Notes under the pieces: model-generated
Database searches by the model: none
What the model saw: the letters and a program-made list of their open reading frames with translations, nothing else
What the model was told of the DNA's origin: nothing
Made by a program: the position numbers and the translations under genes
Assembly (NCBI GenBank): GCA_014706295.1
Contig: JACSVZ010000007.1
Coordinates: 35,438,633-35,502,632 of the forward strand
Reading direction: 5' to 3'
Source of the DNA: Lycocorax pyrrhopterus obiensis
Taxonomy: Eukaryota > Chordata > Aves > Passeriformes > Paradisaeidae
DNA length: 64,000 nt
Shown here: positions 25,186 through 38,266 of the stretch, in pieces
How the letters are laid out: each line of letters starts with the position of its first letter
Numbering within the stretch: the first letter of the stretch is position 1

Positions 25186-28100
25186 CAAAAGAATTGACAG
25201 TGTTCTGTAAAATTTTCTCCCTTTTCATGCTTCTATATAATTTGGAGATACACCTGTTTATTTCTTTCATATCAAAATAACACAAAATGATTTCTCAAAC
25301 ATAAAAAAAACCCACCAGAAACAGACATTTGGAGTATGTATTGAATTTTCACTGGCTGATAAGTAATTTATTGATACAGTCTCAATCGCTTTGCAAAAAA
25401 TTTTCAGCAAAATTGCTTCTTAAAGAAAGTTGAATAGAACTCAATATTCTGACTTATTATGCAGCACAGAATGTTTTAGTTTGAAATTGGCAAGTCTTTT
25501 GCATTAGGCAAACACTCAAATTTAGTACTTATTAGGTTTCTGAGAATGAGATGTATAAAGAGGTTAGAAACCATAAGAAGAATTTACATTACAAGTTGCA
25601 ATTTTTGAGTGTGCTACTTCCATAGCATAATTGAAGATTTCCTGAAATTGCAGGTTGACTACTGGCTAAGTTATAGAAAAAAAAAGTCAGAATTTCTACC
25701 ATACACCACTTCTAAGACTTGCAGAGTGTTTTTTAAGGCGTTTCTTGAATAGTATAGTCTAAGCCATGATGAAATTAAACTCCTCTGTTTTCTTAAATAC
25801 TATTACCTTTCCTACTACTTATGAGACAATTAATGCGTTACAGATTAGAGTGTGTTGTTTGTTCTAAATTTACACTTCTAGAACACATATTTGTGAAAGC
25901 AGATTTTAAGTATTTAAAAGGGAGCCTCTAACAAGCTTAATTTTAGAAACAAAATTCTGTTTGAGTCGTATTTGAGTTGCAGTATTTTCTGAAGGCCCAA
26001 AAAAATACTACTGCTTTTCTGTGCTCACCAGTATTGGCTGTACTGTGAGAGACTGCTCTCAGGGAGCACAACACACTAAAGAGTGTGCAGAAATACGGTC
26101 AAAGCATCTTTCATTCTTGATATTTTTTGATTAACACAGTGAAGATCTAGCTGTATCATTGCAGTATAGATGACATGTAGTCCATCTGCATGGTGTTTCA
26201 AAAGGTCTCTGAGTCCTCTTTTGGTTACAATGACACCTTTATATATATATTTACACTAAAGAAATTTCAATACTAACACCATGAGTAATAAATAATAAAA
26301 CTGTACTGAGACAATTACTTCTCAGTACTAACTAGTATAGTTATATATTTAGAAGTAGAAAGAAAAGGCAGAAAATGAAATACTATTTGAAACAGGGTTA
26401 CAGATGTGAAAGCATAGAAAAAGCATCATTTAAATGTGAAGGTGAGACTGTATTTACAGCTTACCAATTTCTAGTTTCTCACTACAGAGCTTGCCAAACA
26501 AAGGAAATCCTGATAATAACATTACCTGCAATAAATAACTATTAAGGCTAACCTAATACTGAGTTTCAGTCCTGCATATATTAATATTGGTTCTTTTAAT
26601 CACTGAAATTAGTGTGATAAAACTTATTTGCTTAAATATTAATATTTAAATGCACTTTAAGAAAAGGCGTTATCTTTGAAAAAATTGTATTAAACAGTTC
26701 AATACCTTCTGCAGCTAAAATGAGAAACAGAGAGCGCTGCAAGGCCCCACTGCTCTGAACAACCTAAAAGACTTACTAGACTTTCAACACTATTAGAGAT
26801 AAGCCTTTCTTAACTGACTGCTTGCTTTGCTAAACAGTCTTCTTCACATCTGCTGTGATCTCCTTTAATCTGTAACTTTGGCAAAAGATTCTTATCTTGG
26901 AGATGACTATAAATATGTGACACATTTCAAAAAATAGAATTTGGATAAAGAAATAACCAAGGATTAATAATTTGCTTACAATCCAGACTCTAAAAAAGGC
27001 GACTTTGATGACTTCAGTGATCTAATTTTGTTTTCTACCTTTTTATTTCTGTAAAGAATAAATAAAATAAATTTTGATTATATTTCAATCTCTTTGCATT
27101 TGGGGTTTTTTTTGTGTGGAAGAAGAGAAAGGGCATAGAGAAATACAGAAAGACTAAGAGGTAACTCATCCCTATTTATGAACTCTTGGGAATCTGACTT
27201 TAAGAAAGGAAAAAAAAACATGGTTAAGTATGATCTTGAAGAAAGATTATCTCATGTTCTGTCAAAGACAAGAAGGGACAAGAAACTTGAAGCAAACCAC
27301 CAGGTGCCATTTGGATCATCAGAGCAACTCTGGATGAAAGGAACGGTTTAGAATTTATATCACAGTGAAAGGGACAAAAAAGACCTTCTCTTTATTCAAA
27401 ACTTGTCGTTAACACAGAACTACAACAATATCTGGTGCTGTTACATAGAAATAACAGTAAACTGAAGTATGTAACTAGGCACTGCCATAAGAAATCCTAT
27501 AAGATATGGGTTTAAGATTCATTCTAGAAGAGAAGGTCACCTTTTCATTCTGGGATACTTTGGGATTCAGAAAGATACACCAAAACTACAAAGCCATCAG
27601 AAGGTATGAGATAACTTTAGAATTTTCTTGAGAACCAAAACACTACTGCAAATTTATGCAAAGTTGAAGGCTGCTGTTCATCCCCCACCAAAATACTCTA
27701 TTCTCATTCCACTTTTGAAGCACAGAAGAGTTAATAAGCAGCTACAAAGTTAACTGCATTCATAAACAAAATTTTGCATACATATTGAGATTATATTCAA
27801 CACTGCTGAAACGAAACAGAAAATAAAACTAGTGACCTGCCAACAGAATTAAGCATATGAGGGACAGGATAAAGTATACATATTTTTATGGAATACTAAA
27901 CTTTTGCCAATGGATTCTATGTACAGAACAAAATAGCTTTTATTTTTTGTTCTTGCAACTTGTAAAGACCTCTGCATATCTTACTACACATGGTAGAATG
28001 ATAACTGGTGTGATTTTTGACCTATGTTCACAAGCGAAGAAATTTTATGAGAAGTCTTTAATTAGATGAAAAGACACTGTGATCTACGAAGCTACTTATT

Positions 28101-28264
28101 TTTTGTTTAAATGAAAATCATAGAGTAATTTTCTCATATTCTACAGTTTAGTGAAATTCATCTAGGTGACAGACTTGTCTTCAATGGATGATAAAGAAAA
28201 GACAGACTTCTCAGAAGGGATAGGCATTTTAAGAAACCAGTCAAAGTTTCTTATGGAAGGAAGA

Positions 28265-28902
28265 ATCTGAGAGTATTGGTGGATTAAAAACTGAATATAA
28301 TCCAGCAATGCGCACATGCAGGCCAGAAAGCAAACTGCATCCCAGGCTGCGCCAGAAGAAGTGTGTCTAGGAGGATACGAAGTGGTTCTGTCCTTCTACT
28401 CTGCTCTAGTGAGACTCCACCTGGAGTGCTGCACCCACCTCTGGGGCTCTCAGGATAAGAGAGACATGGACCTGCTTGAGAAGATCCAGAATAGGACCTC
28501 AAAGATGATCAGTGACTGGAGCTGAGAGAATTGGCATTGTTTATCCCAGAGACAGCAAAACTTCTTGAAGATCTTATAGCAGCCTTTCAGCACTTAAAGG
28601 GGGCCTATAGGAAAGACTGGGACAGACATTTTATCAGGCACAGTAGTGACTGGACAAGGGATAAGGTTTTTAAATTGAAACAAGCAGATTTAGATTAGAC
28701 ATTAGGGGGAAAACTTACTGTGACGGTGGTGAGGCGCTAGAAGAGGCTGACCAGAGAAGCTATGGATGATCCATACTTGGAACTGTTCAAGGCCAGATTG
28801 GATGAGGCAACCTGGTCTAGTGGAAGTTGTTACTGGCAGAGGGGTTGGACCTAGATGATCTTTAATTTGCCTTCCAACTAAAACCATTCCACGATTCTAT
28901 GA
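28265..28902 (+). mobile_element. CR1 LINE, 3' fragment of about 640 bases
   Basis: This is the longest CR1 copy in the window, on the + strand. Recognisable CR1 phrases appear in order: GGTGGATTAAAA-like, CCAGCAATGCGCAC, TCTACTCTGCTCTAGTGAG, CACCTGGAGTGCTGCACCCA, GACATGGACCTGCTTGAGAAG, TATAGCAGCCTTTCAGCACTT and the terminal CCATTCCACGATTCTATGA. Short translated pieces such as FYSALVRLHLECCTHLWG match the end of CR1 ORF2, but stops and indels break the frame. It is inactive and antisense to NOVA1. Confidence 0.95.
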
Positions 28903-29352
28903 AGTCTACTGAGTCTTTACAGCCTGAAGAACTCATAACCCAAACCAACAACTCTCTCCTCCATTTAAGCCAATATTTTCAGTTGTATATTCTTAAACTC
29001 AGGTTCTATTCAGGCTTTTCAAAGCAAAAGTTTTTATTTAAAAATTATGAAGATTTCTTTTTTGTTGTTGATCAACATTTCTGGAGTAAAAGCCGTTGTT
29101 TTCAATAGAGGAAAACGAAAATACATCTCTGAGTTCCGACATTAACTTTTGCACTTTTTGAATAAAATAACTGGGACCATGATTAATAAACAGAAGTTTA
29201 ACTCATGAGACATTAACTATCCACTGAAAAACTGAAGTGAAACTGGTTCCAAAGAAAACTTGAATTGGAAGTTCTATATGTGAAAGTTTTACTCTAGATT
29301 TACAAGGAGGAAATTCTAAATCCTTTTCTATGTTTTAAAACACCTAAACATT

Positions 29353-29440
29353 TCATAGAATCAAAGAATGATTAAGGTTGAAAGGGATCTCAGAAGGCCA
29401 AACAGTGCAAACTCCTGCTTGGAGCAGAGTTATCTTTAAG
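29353..29440 (-). mobile_element. CR1 LINE, short 3'-end fragment
   Basis: The sequence CATAGAATCAAAGAATGATTAAGGTTGAAAGGGATCTCAGAAG (given here as position, not in full) starts at 29353. It is the reverse complement of a CR1 3' end, followed by the CTCCTGCTTGGAGCAG-like segment. The upper boundary is uncertain because similarity fades after about 29440. It lies on the same strand as NOVA1. Confidence 0.8.
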
Positions 29441-31182
29441 ATAGGTCCTCTTTCCTTCCACAAAATGCACAGTTCAGCAATGGCCATCTCTGTTTCCATG
29501 TGCTTCCTGGACAGGCTGCTACAAAATCTGCTACCTGCTACAAATGAAAGCTGGAAGGAAAATTCAACTTGCCTACAGAAAAGTTGTAATAATTTCTGAA
29601 GTAGTTGATAAGACTTAAGCAGCCTTTTCCATTGTTCATAAGAGTTGCTATTAATTTAGACGTGAAATTTAAAGCTTTGCATGCCAATTACAAAGACAAA
29701 ACAACTCAGGCTCATGATCTCTTATGAAAACAGTTTTCTGTTTCCCGGAGTTACAATATGATTTGAAGGAGTTTGTATGACACTGTAATTAATAAAGAGA
29801 GAAAAGGGAGGCTAAATGCTCATAGTTTCTGGAAAAAAAAAGGGCACAGGAATCAGCTAGTTATTGTTCAATGATACTTAGAAATAGCAGATGGCTGACA
29901 TCTATGGAGATTGTAGAGATAAAACATGCAAACATTTGTCAGTTAAACATCTAGCAGACCTACTTGGAGTAGAGAACTACCTGGTATCTGCTGATAAATC
30001 CAAAGGATTAGGAGAGACAAAAAAACGTACTGGGGAAGGCTCAGAAGGAAGCACAGATTTGCTTTCAAATCTGCAGCTGAAAAAACTGAAGTTAAAGAGA
30101 CAGAATGTTCAGATAGTGATTTCCATTAGTAAGGAGAAATGCCAGGCCAGAGTCAGCCTCTGTGTCCCATGCCTTTCCTGAAGACAGAAAGTGCTGAAAT
30201 TCAAGCAGTCAGCAAAGGCTTTACCTACTAACTTTCTTCATTGAATCTATAACCAGAAATTTTCTTTCTTAGCTCTCTTCCCTAGAGTGTTTATAAAGCA
30301 GCCCAAGACAGAGAAATTCCAATAGAGAAATGAGAGCTGCATGCTCATATATCACTCATGCTCACGAGTGGCACTGCAAGACTTCAACTGCTGCTGTCTT
30401 TATTAATGCGGAGAAAACTACATCTTCTTTTTGATTGAAACATTTTCAGAGTTCCTAAATGAAGGTAAAATTTATTATTTCAAACCAACTTTAAATTTTC
30501 TTCAATCTGCAGTGTAATACTTTGTGTGCCAATGTTCTTGGGTAACATTCTAAGATAGGTAGAACCATATAAAATTTTGCTTAAAAGAAGAAATTACAAA
30601 TTATAAGGCTTATTTTTAAAAAAAAATTCAAAATTACTAGTATTAAAAATTTTACTGATCATTTTAATAAAATTGTGATATGTGTGATCTTAAAATAATA
30701 ACATTTGAGTTCTAAATCATGGCAACCTGTTATAAAATATTATTCTCTTAAATTCTTAAATCAAGGTATTATATCTTTCATTAAGGTACAGTATACTCTG
30801 ACACTGGAGGACAGATTAATTCACCTCAAATTCTACATAAGAACCAAGCTAACAGTTTCATTTCTAGGTAAAAATAATGGATTTTAGAGTTGAGTCAATT
30901 TTAGATTGAGTCAATATTTACAGTGTATTCATTTATCATGAATAGATGTTTTCTCATTAAAAGATAATTTAAACAATTCATTGTGGTTAAAACTGTTTAA
31001 CATATGCACATGCATATCTCCAAATATTTGAAGTTATATTATTATGCACCTGTATGTATACAAGTAATATATTTATATTTTAAGATGCAGAGCTAGTATA
31101 CATTGTACTTTAGCCTGTGTCTTAACTTTATTAGCAGCGGCTGCATTCACTAATCCCTCCAGAATTTAACTGAACTTAACAT

Positions 31183-31337
31183 TCCAAACCAACAAACCCC
31201 AAAACAAACAAACTTTCAAAAAACAAGAAAAAAATTAAAAATAAAAAACCCCAAACAGCAACAACTAAACAAACAACCAAACCAAATCAACCAACCAATC
31301 AAAAAAAGAAGCCCCCAAAATAAAATGAAAACAACCT
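31183..31337. repeat. Long A/C-rich low-complexity tract
   Basis: About 150 bases on the + strand are built from AAAC, CCAAA and CAACCAACC words with almost no T or G. It is the largest of several such tracts and gives a spurious Phe/Leu/Gly-rich frame on the minus strand. Confidence 0.85.
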
Positions 31338-32784
31338 CAACAACTTTGCAAAAACATTTTCTGAAGAAATAGTGTGGACAACAAGATATATAATCTTCAG
31401 ACACAAGAGAGGAATTATTTAGGCATTTCACTAAACAGCTCTGTAATCTAGTTTCTCAGGATCTTACTGACGTACCTAAAAACTAGCTTTGTTTCATTTC
31501 AAAAGGGGAAAACCACTTTTTATTGTAATAGAGAACACTCGTTTCCCACTGGATTAAGAAACACTGGCATAAAATCCAGTATGTTATCAGCAGAAAAGCC
31601 ACTAAAAATATAGATCAATTTCAGCTTTTTCTCTCTCTTTCAGGCATAATCATTTTCATGTCTAATAATTGAGAAACTAATTCTAAATATTTGGGGCTTT
31701 TCTTTTTAGTATTTTCTTATAAATTATCTAGAGTAATTTTTATGTAAAATTATTGCATACAGAAAAAAATAAATAGTAGTAGATATTAGAAATCAAATAA
31801 ATGGTTTATGCACAGTTTCATCCATCTAAAGCAGTCTGTTGCTAACTCATCCTGTTCAAACACATCTTCATATAAGCATTCTGTGTATGTCACTGCATAA
31901 AAAGTAAAATAATTGCACACAGGTACCAAATTATAGGAAACTGAATCTTGTTAGAGTAGAAGGACAAAACAATCTTTTCCCACATAGGATAGGTGAGAAA
32001 CTAAAATCTATCCTCTACAGGATAGAGAGACAAGACAATATTTTACTAATGTTCACTCATTTCTTTCTTCATTCTTTTCTTATTCAATACAATGGAAAAT
32101 CACTTTAAATCCTGCATAATGCATATTTCCCATTCTCCTTACAGAGCAAATTTGCTAAAATTAAAATTTTTATGAAAAATCAAAGAAAAAAGAACTAGGG
32201 CAATAATAGCTTGGAAAAACTTTTTTCAGTACCCAAAGATTTTGAATGAAGACAGTAAAAAATAGGTAAAAAGATGCCAAAAATAACATAAAATGAAACT
32301 GTAAAAAATACCCCAAGTAAACTATCCCTATGTTTTCAAGTTCTTACAGGTAAGATTTTAAATTATCTAATTTAGGGTCTAAAAAAAAAGTTACCTTTTT
32401 TTTTTATTTATATACATAAATGTAGAGAACATTCAGTTAATCTGTGATTTTTAGTAACACTTAAGATTTACATAGGGTTCACCATTTAAGATTAAAATTC
32501 AGTAATCTTGAATTAAGACCTAGCAGTCTATTATCACCTTATACAGTAAAGAAAAGTTCATAAAAGAAACACATTAGAGCATGGCATTGGAATTTATAAC
32601 ACTGTCTAAAAGAACTGCTGAGAAACATGGAACATGTAAGTACAAGGAAAAAGAGTACCAGCAAGTTAATAAAGTGTAAAATAACATTTTCTTAAAGAAC
32701 ATGTTATGTTTACCCCTTCCAACACTAAAGTTTTAAGACTTCTAAGGAGCTGCTGTGACTCTCTATTCCCAACCAAAAACTCAC

Positions 32785-32951
32785 TTGTTTGATGCGGTCT
32801 GGATTAACAGTGGTCTGAGGCTGTAGAATGCTGACAGGCTCTGTCTTGGCCACATTCTGAGGCATTTCTCGAATCTTCTCTGCAATGAAGCCATGAACTG
32901 CATTTAGTGCTTCGACTGTTCCCTGGATCAGACACACCCGCTCTGTAGTAC
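32785..32951 (-). CDS. NOVA1: NOVA1, exon encoding the second half of KH1 and the linker
   Basis: This 167-nt exon supplies two bases that complete a Gly codon and then 55 codons, from [20 protein letters not shown] through ...[10 protein letters not shown]. It encodes the C-terminal half of the first KH domain and the start of the linker, about residues 95-149 in human numbering. The acceptor is GGTATTTGCAG and the donor is a consensus CAA|GTGAGT. It ends on a codon boundary, so it can splice to E4 or directly to the KH2 exon. As I recall, the peptide is identical to human NOVA1, which fits very strong purifying selection. The preceding exon, carrying the KH1 GXXG loop, was not found in the window. 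Confidence 0.97.
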
Positions 32952-33345
32952 CTGCAAATACCAAAAGTTGATCTGAATGGCGTGGATTCTTCAAGATCCC
33001 ACAAACTGCTTGAATTAGGGCACAAAGATGGCACTCAAAAGCAGTTTTGCAAAACCAAAGAGCAATACCTTCCTAAAAGTAAAAATTAGAGATTTCCTAA
33101 AGATAACATACTGGTGATGTGCAAATATTTCAAACAACTCCTATTTGTGTAGATCCCACAATCACTAACTTCCCAAGTCAGCCTGGATAACATCAGTTAG
33201 AATACTCATAACCTTCTTCCAAAATGAAATTGTTCTGTTTGTGCTACAAAAAATCCACATCGTTTTTTATTTATTGATTTCTTAATTAAAAACATCTACA
33301 GGATGGCTAAAGATGGATGCAGAACTGTGGAAAAATGCTTCCTTG

Positions 33346-33368
33346 TTTTTTTTTTTGTTTTTTTTTTT
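33346..33368 (+). repeat. T-rich homopolymer tract
   Basis: Two long T runs are separated by a single G. On the NOVA1 transcript strand this is an A-rich tract. Confidence 0.8.
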
Positions 33369-36300
33369 GTGCTGAGGCTGGTTTAAGATTATTTTACATG
33401 GCTTTACTGTATAGCAAAAAAGGACTATTTTACAGATTGGGTTACAGCTTGATACATCCTCACTAAAGAAATAATATAAAACCCCCCAGTATTGATCCTA
33501 AGGATAAAAGTAAGATGCTTCACTGAAACAATCCATGTTCTGTATTCCACGTATCAAACCACTTAAACAGGTTGCAGAAAATCAGTTTTGACTTGAAAAA
33601 CAGGGTCTAACAGGAGCTGGAAAAAAAAAGCCCCAAACCCTCCAAAACTCAAAAGCAATTTTAAAAGGAATATTGTAGTTTCCAATTTCATTCTGCAGGA
33701 ATACCAACATAAGACAACCTAGATGCCCAAGTAAAACTGCTTTAAAATTTTACATAATACATACTTTCACAAACACATTCTTTACACTTCCAACATACAC
33801 AATTTAATGTTTTTCACCACCTCACTGTTGCTTTCAAATACCAGTAGAATAGTTCTACTGAGGACAATTATAACATGAACTACCAAGATATTAGTGTATT
33901 CCTAAAAATATAATCATACCATAATACTGATTGTGTTGCAAAGATATGTCAGATGCATATTCCTGTTCAATGTCAGTGCATATTTTGCTTCAAGACCATG
34001 GGGAGGGGGAGCAAAATAACAAACCTGAGCCATGGAATTAGCACAAAAATAAACCTAATAACTTTTTCTGTTGACATACTCCTCATAAATACTATTGATA
34101 AGTTCACAAATTAATCTTTTCTCACATAAAATTCATTCACTCTACCTAAGAAGAGGAAAATGACAATGCAATGACGTGGCAAATACTAACAAGTTTACAA
34201 CAATTTCTGAAGTTGACAACATGTCAGTTGGCCTCATTTGCACTGTACAGTCTGAATGGAATCACATAGATTAGAGAAATGTACCTAGTGGTAAGCAACC
34301 TTCTCCCTAAAATTCCCTTCCTATCAATTTTATGTCTATATAATCAATTGTTACCAACTCATCTTAAGATATGTTCCTTACAAGAGCGCAACACAGGCTT
34401 TAACAGAGAATAGTATGGTAACTCTAGGAATTTCCAACAAAAAAATCATGTTTTATTAGTAAATGCTCCTCACCTGCTTCTGTGGATGACCTCTAACATT
34501 AAATATTTTTTTACCTAATGATGAAGGAGCACACTAAGAACCTTGACTGCTTTTAAATTAACATATTGACATATACTTAAAATCTGATTTTTATCTTAAG
34601 TATCATGCAATACTGAAATTCAACACTGTAGTAGAAGTGCTACAGCAAAAAACACGGAATAAGAAACTCAATTTTTCTCTATCAAAATATGTTATTTAAA
34701 AATAATTAAAATTAGGATTAAAATACGTCAATCAATATTTCAAAATATGTCAGATTATTAATCCTTGACACAAAATATAAAATTAGAACGCTTACAGTCT
34801 TAACAGCAAGTTATAAAAGTCTCCCAATCTAATGCATATGTCTCAAGAGGAAGCTTTTTAAAATATTTTTGTGACCTCTTAAAGCATCTTTTCAACAAAT
34901 CAGCTTCAAAATACAGCTAATTTTCTTTTCCAAGTGCTCTATCAGAAAAGGGAGTTTGAATACCATGAGTGAAAGTCACCACAGCAAATGAGACTTGGTT
35001 CCTAGACAAAGCTTTCTTAATGCCTTTTTCCTTTTTCCTACTTGGCTCCCTCCCCCTCTTGCAAACATCGCCTGTGGTTTCTGCGTAAAGCAATCCAGCT
35101 CAAAGCAAATGCTCTGGGGAGCCTTTACAAGGTAGTATTAATTGTCTCCTAAATGATGAGAAGTGAGGTGGACTGATCAATGCAGCTAATGCAAGTGTTC
35201 TCCAGGTCAGCAGACAACACACTGAAACAAAACACAGATCAGGTTACGGGCGAGCTACCGGAGCCTCATTCAGAAAGCACTTAACAGGGATGACTTCTGT
35301 CAAAATACTTGAATGGAAACCAGTCAATGCTAAACAGGAATTTCGTTAGACCTGACACTAAGTGACTAAAGGGTATTTTGCAATCTGTGTTACTCTAAAA
35401 GGTGCAGCATAATAAAAATACGCTGTATTTCATAATCCAGACCAAACATGCTACATTTTAGTATGTATAAACTAGGATGTAGTAGCAGAAATCACTGTCC
35501 CATGAAAAAATAAAATTGTGCAAAAACACATTTCACGCAGAATTAAAGTTTTAAATTGCACATTTGCTTCGATAGCTATGTACACAAAAAAAAAATTAAT
35601 AAAGTGTGGAGAAATTGTACACCTATACAGTTTGGAATTGTCTTAATCTTTTGAAGTGATGTTGTCATATTCCTTCACAACTGTAATAGCTTTTCACTCA
35701 GATACTAGATTACAATAATTTACAAGAACTATGCAAAAGAAAAACTGCCAGCTATATGACCAACCCGTACAGCAAAAATAAACCTACGAATCGCTAATGC
35801 TGGTGAAATTTCTGTCATTTTAAGAGCTTTTAGGCTCCATTAGTGTATGAATTAAAGTGTCAGATTGCTTGTAATTTTAAGTTAACAGTTTTATCTAATC
35901 CTTTTTTCATGTTTCTGTGAATGAAAGCTCAGCCATCTATATACATACTTTTTGTCACGACTTTCAAAATCTGTATTTAAAATACAGATCTAATTTTTGA
36001 AATAGCTGACTCAAAGAAAATCAAATTACCAAAAATCACTGCCCTTATTTATGTAGTGTAAGCATAACCAATATAAAATCATTCTCTTTTTAAAAATTAT
36101 TTTCAACTCAATTAGATGCTAGGGTCATGTATTGCATACTGACTTTTACATATGAAGATATAAAACATGGACAAGAGAAGAAAACTTTTGACACAGATAA
36201 TGTCAAATGTAGAATAGGTGATCATCATCTCTATACATTAAATAGACCCTGAAAAAATGTTTTTATGTATGTTCAATAACAACAAAGTCCATGTCAGAAA

Positions 36301-38250
36301 TTTGCATGGGGCTATAAATGGGAAAAAAAACTATCTGAAAACATGCTGCTGATGTTGCTACCATCATTTAATTTTTATTTTTTTCTAAGGAACTCAAGTA
36401 AATTCCTTTTCAGCAAGTGAAATGTCATTTCTTTCCCCTTATGTTAGAATCCAAATTCAATTTGAATGTGTGGCTTTTAACTTTTCCCTATCAAATAAGA
36501 GGCAGAATCTAATTGCACAAAAAACTCCTGTCTGTACGCTCACCAAAAATTTATTTGTAAAATCATTAGAGAAAAAAGGAAATCTTTATCTGTTCTACAG
36601 TTCCATAGGAGAGGGAAAAGTGAAACCATTTAGCAGGCATCACACAATTTAGAGGAAAGCAAGCAAAAACTTCTTTTGATATCTAATAAATCAGGACTAA
36701 AACATAAGCAGGCTTGCAATAACTTTATTTTAATAATTCATTTTTCCTTCTACCTCATGTAACTATCTAAAATTTTACTTCTGGCAAATATCCTTGGACA
36801 TCACACTAACTTTTTCAAGAACTTCAAAACAACAGACCATGATTTTTCTCTGAGACTGTTATTTACTTATTGGACAACCGATACAGCTTTTAAAGCAACC
36901 ATCAGAATAAATGTCAGGAGATGCAACAGGATAAACAATCCTGATGCTTTTGATGTTTGTATTACTATGCTTAACTGGCACACATCTATACATGGTTGCC
37001 ACTAAAATTTAAAATGTTTGCTTAAAGACACTGATTCAATGTGTAGGAGTTCTTCTGTACTCACAGAAATGCTCACTAAATTTAAATGTGCTTCTGTATT
37101 TTAGGAAAATAAAAAACATTTTTCAGCTGAAATGTTTTGGGGAATGCATGGTACCTTTCAGAAATCTCTGCATTTATAAGAGTCTATAAACTTTACACTG
37201 GGCCTTTACGTCAATCTTAAAGAGAATTTGAAAACCTAAAAAGTGCAATGCAATAGCAGCCCAGGGTAATCCCAATACATCCACTAATTAAATCTCCTTG
37301 TATTTTCCCAGTGTACCATGCCAGTTTCTTTGATACAAAAAGGGAGAACCTGTGAGAGGAGCCAAAGTTAAAACCTTAACTAAGTGAAAGCTGCACTACA
37401 GTCTCTCAACAGCTGATTCACACTAAGCTTTTTGTTTGACAACTCCCAGTACAGCACTCCACTAAACCCAATGCCCCATACATGTATTTTTGTGACCCAC
37501 AACCAACTGGCTGGTAGAGTGGGATTCTATGTAACACCACACAGACCAAATCAGCCAAAAACTGATCTTGCAAACCCCTTGATAAAATAGGACTGTGCTT
37601 TAACACCATTCCCAAGCAAACTAAAAATTGTCAGTAACTTGCTTAACATGAAATTCTGATAAACTCTTTCTTGGACGTAACATTTCCACTCTACATTTGC
37701 ATAAAGCCTCAGAAAATGAAAGTCAGAAAATAAAAACTTCTTTATTCAAATGCATTAGAAGTATCTCACAACGCCTTAAACAGACATGAAAAACCTTTGC
37801 CATATAAATGATAAAATGTACAGTCTTAAATGCAACACATAAGAACATCCCAGAGACGTGTGAAGTGTTGCAGAAATCTCAACAAGACAGTTTTCTCCTT
37901 CAGTTCTTATCTCTCTCTTATTCTTCTTACCTTCTTAACAGAGAATTAACTGGTCTTAACATAGAGTCTGTACCCATATTCCTCACTGACAGAAAGGCGT
38001 CTCTCAAAGCAAAGCCTGATGATCTCATAGACTTCCCAAACTGAAAGGGGAAACATGGGCTGGTAGAAATTCCTGGGCATTGATGTTCTGCTCTTGCTTT
38101 CATCCAGACAAAATAATTTTGAAACTACTTGCACAGAGCACTCACACAAATAAGGGTGTGTTCACAGGAAGCCCTACGACCCTTAGCAGAAGAACCCGAC
38201 TGCTGAACTCCTTTTGATAACACCTTTTAGGTATGACATATGGACAGACA

Positions 38251-38266
38251 TGCACATATATGTGCA
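38251..38266. repeat. 16-bp perfect palindrome
   Basis: TGCACATATATGTGCA is its own reverse complement. It sits in a region rich in ACATA words, so it is probably a by-product of a CA/TA simple repeat. Confidence 0.85.

Larger units (their letters stand above)
22546..32784 (-). other. NOVA1: NOVA1 intron between the KH1 exon and E4
   Basis: This intron is 10.2 kb long, with donor GTGAGT beside the KH1 exon and acceptor CCCAG beside E4. It contains CR1 fragments at 28265-28902 and 29353-29440, A/C-rich tracts at 24372-24424 and 31183-31337, a TA-rich microsatellite at 25146-25185 and an A15 run at 24499-24513. A 96-codon frame at 29891-30181 on the + strand is unrecognised. The rest is AT-rich intron with no exon that I can support. 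Confidence 0.9.

Noticed and set aside
32952..32994. Apparent N-terminal extension of the KH1 exon upstream of its acceptor
   Set aside because: The frame is open for 43 bases, but the 'start' is TTG, not ATG. A good acceptor (TATTTGCAG) and the split Gly codon show this is intron.
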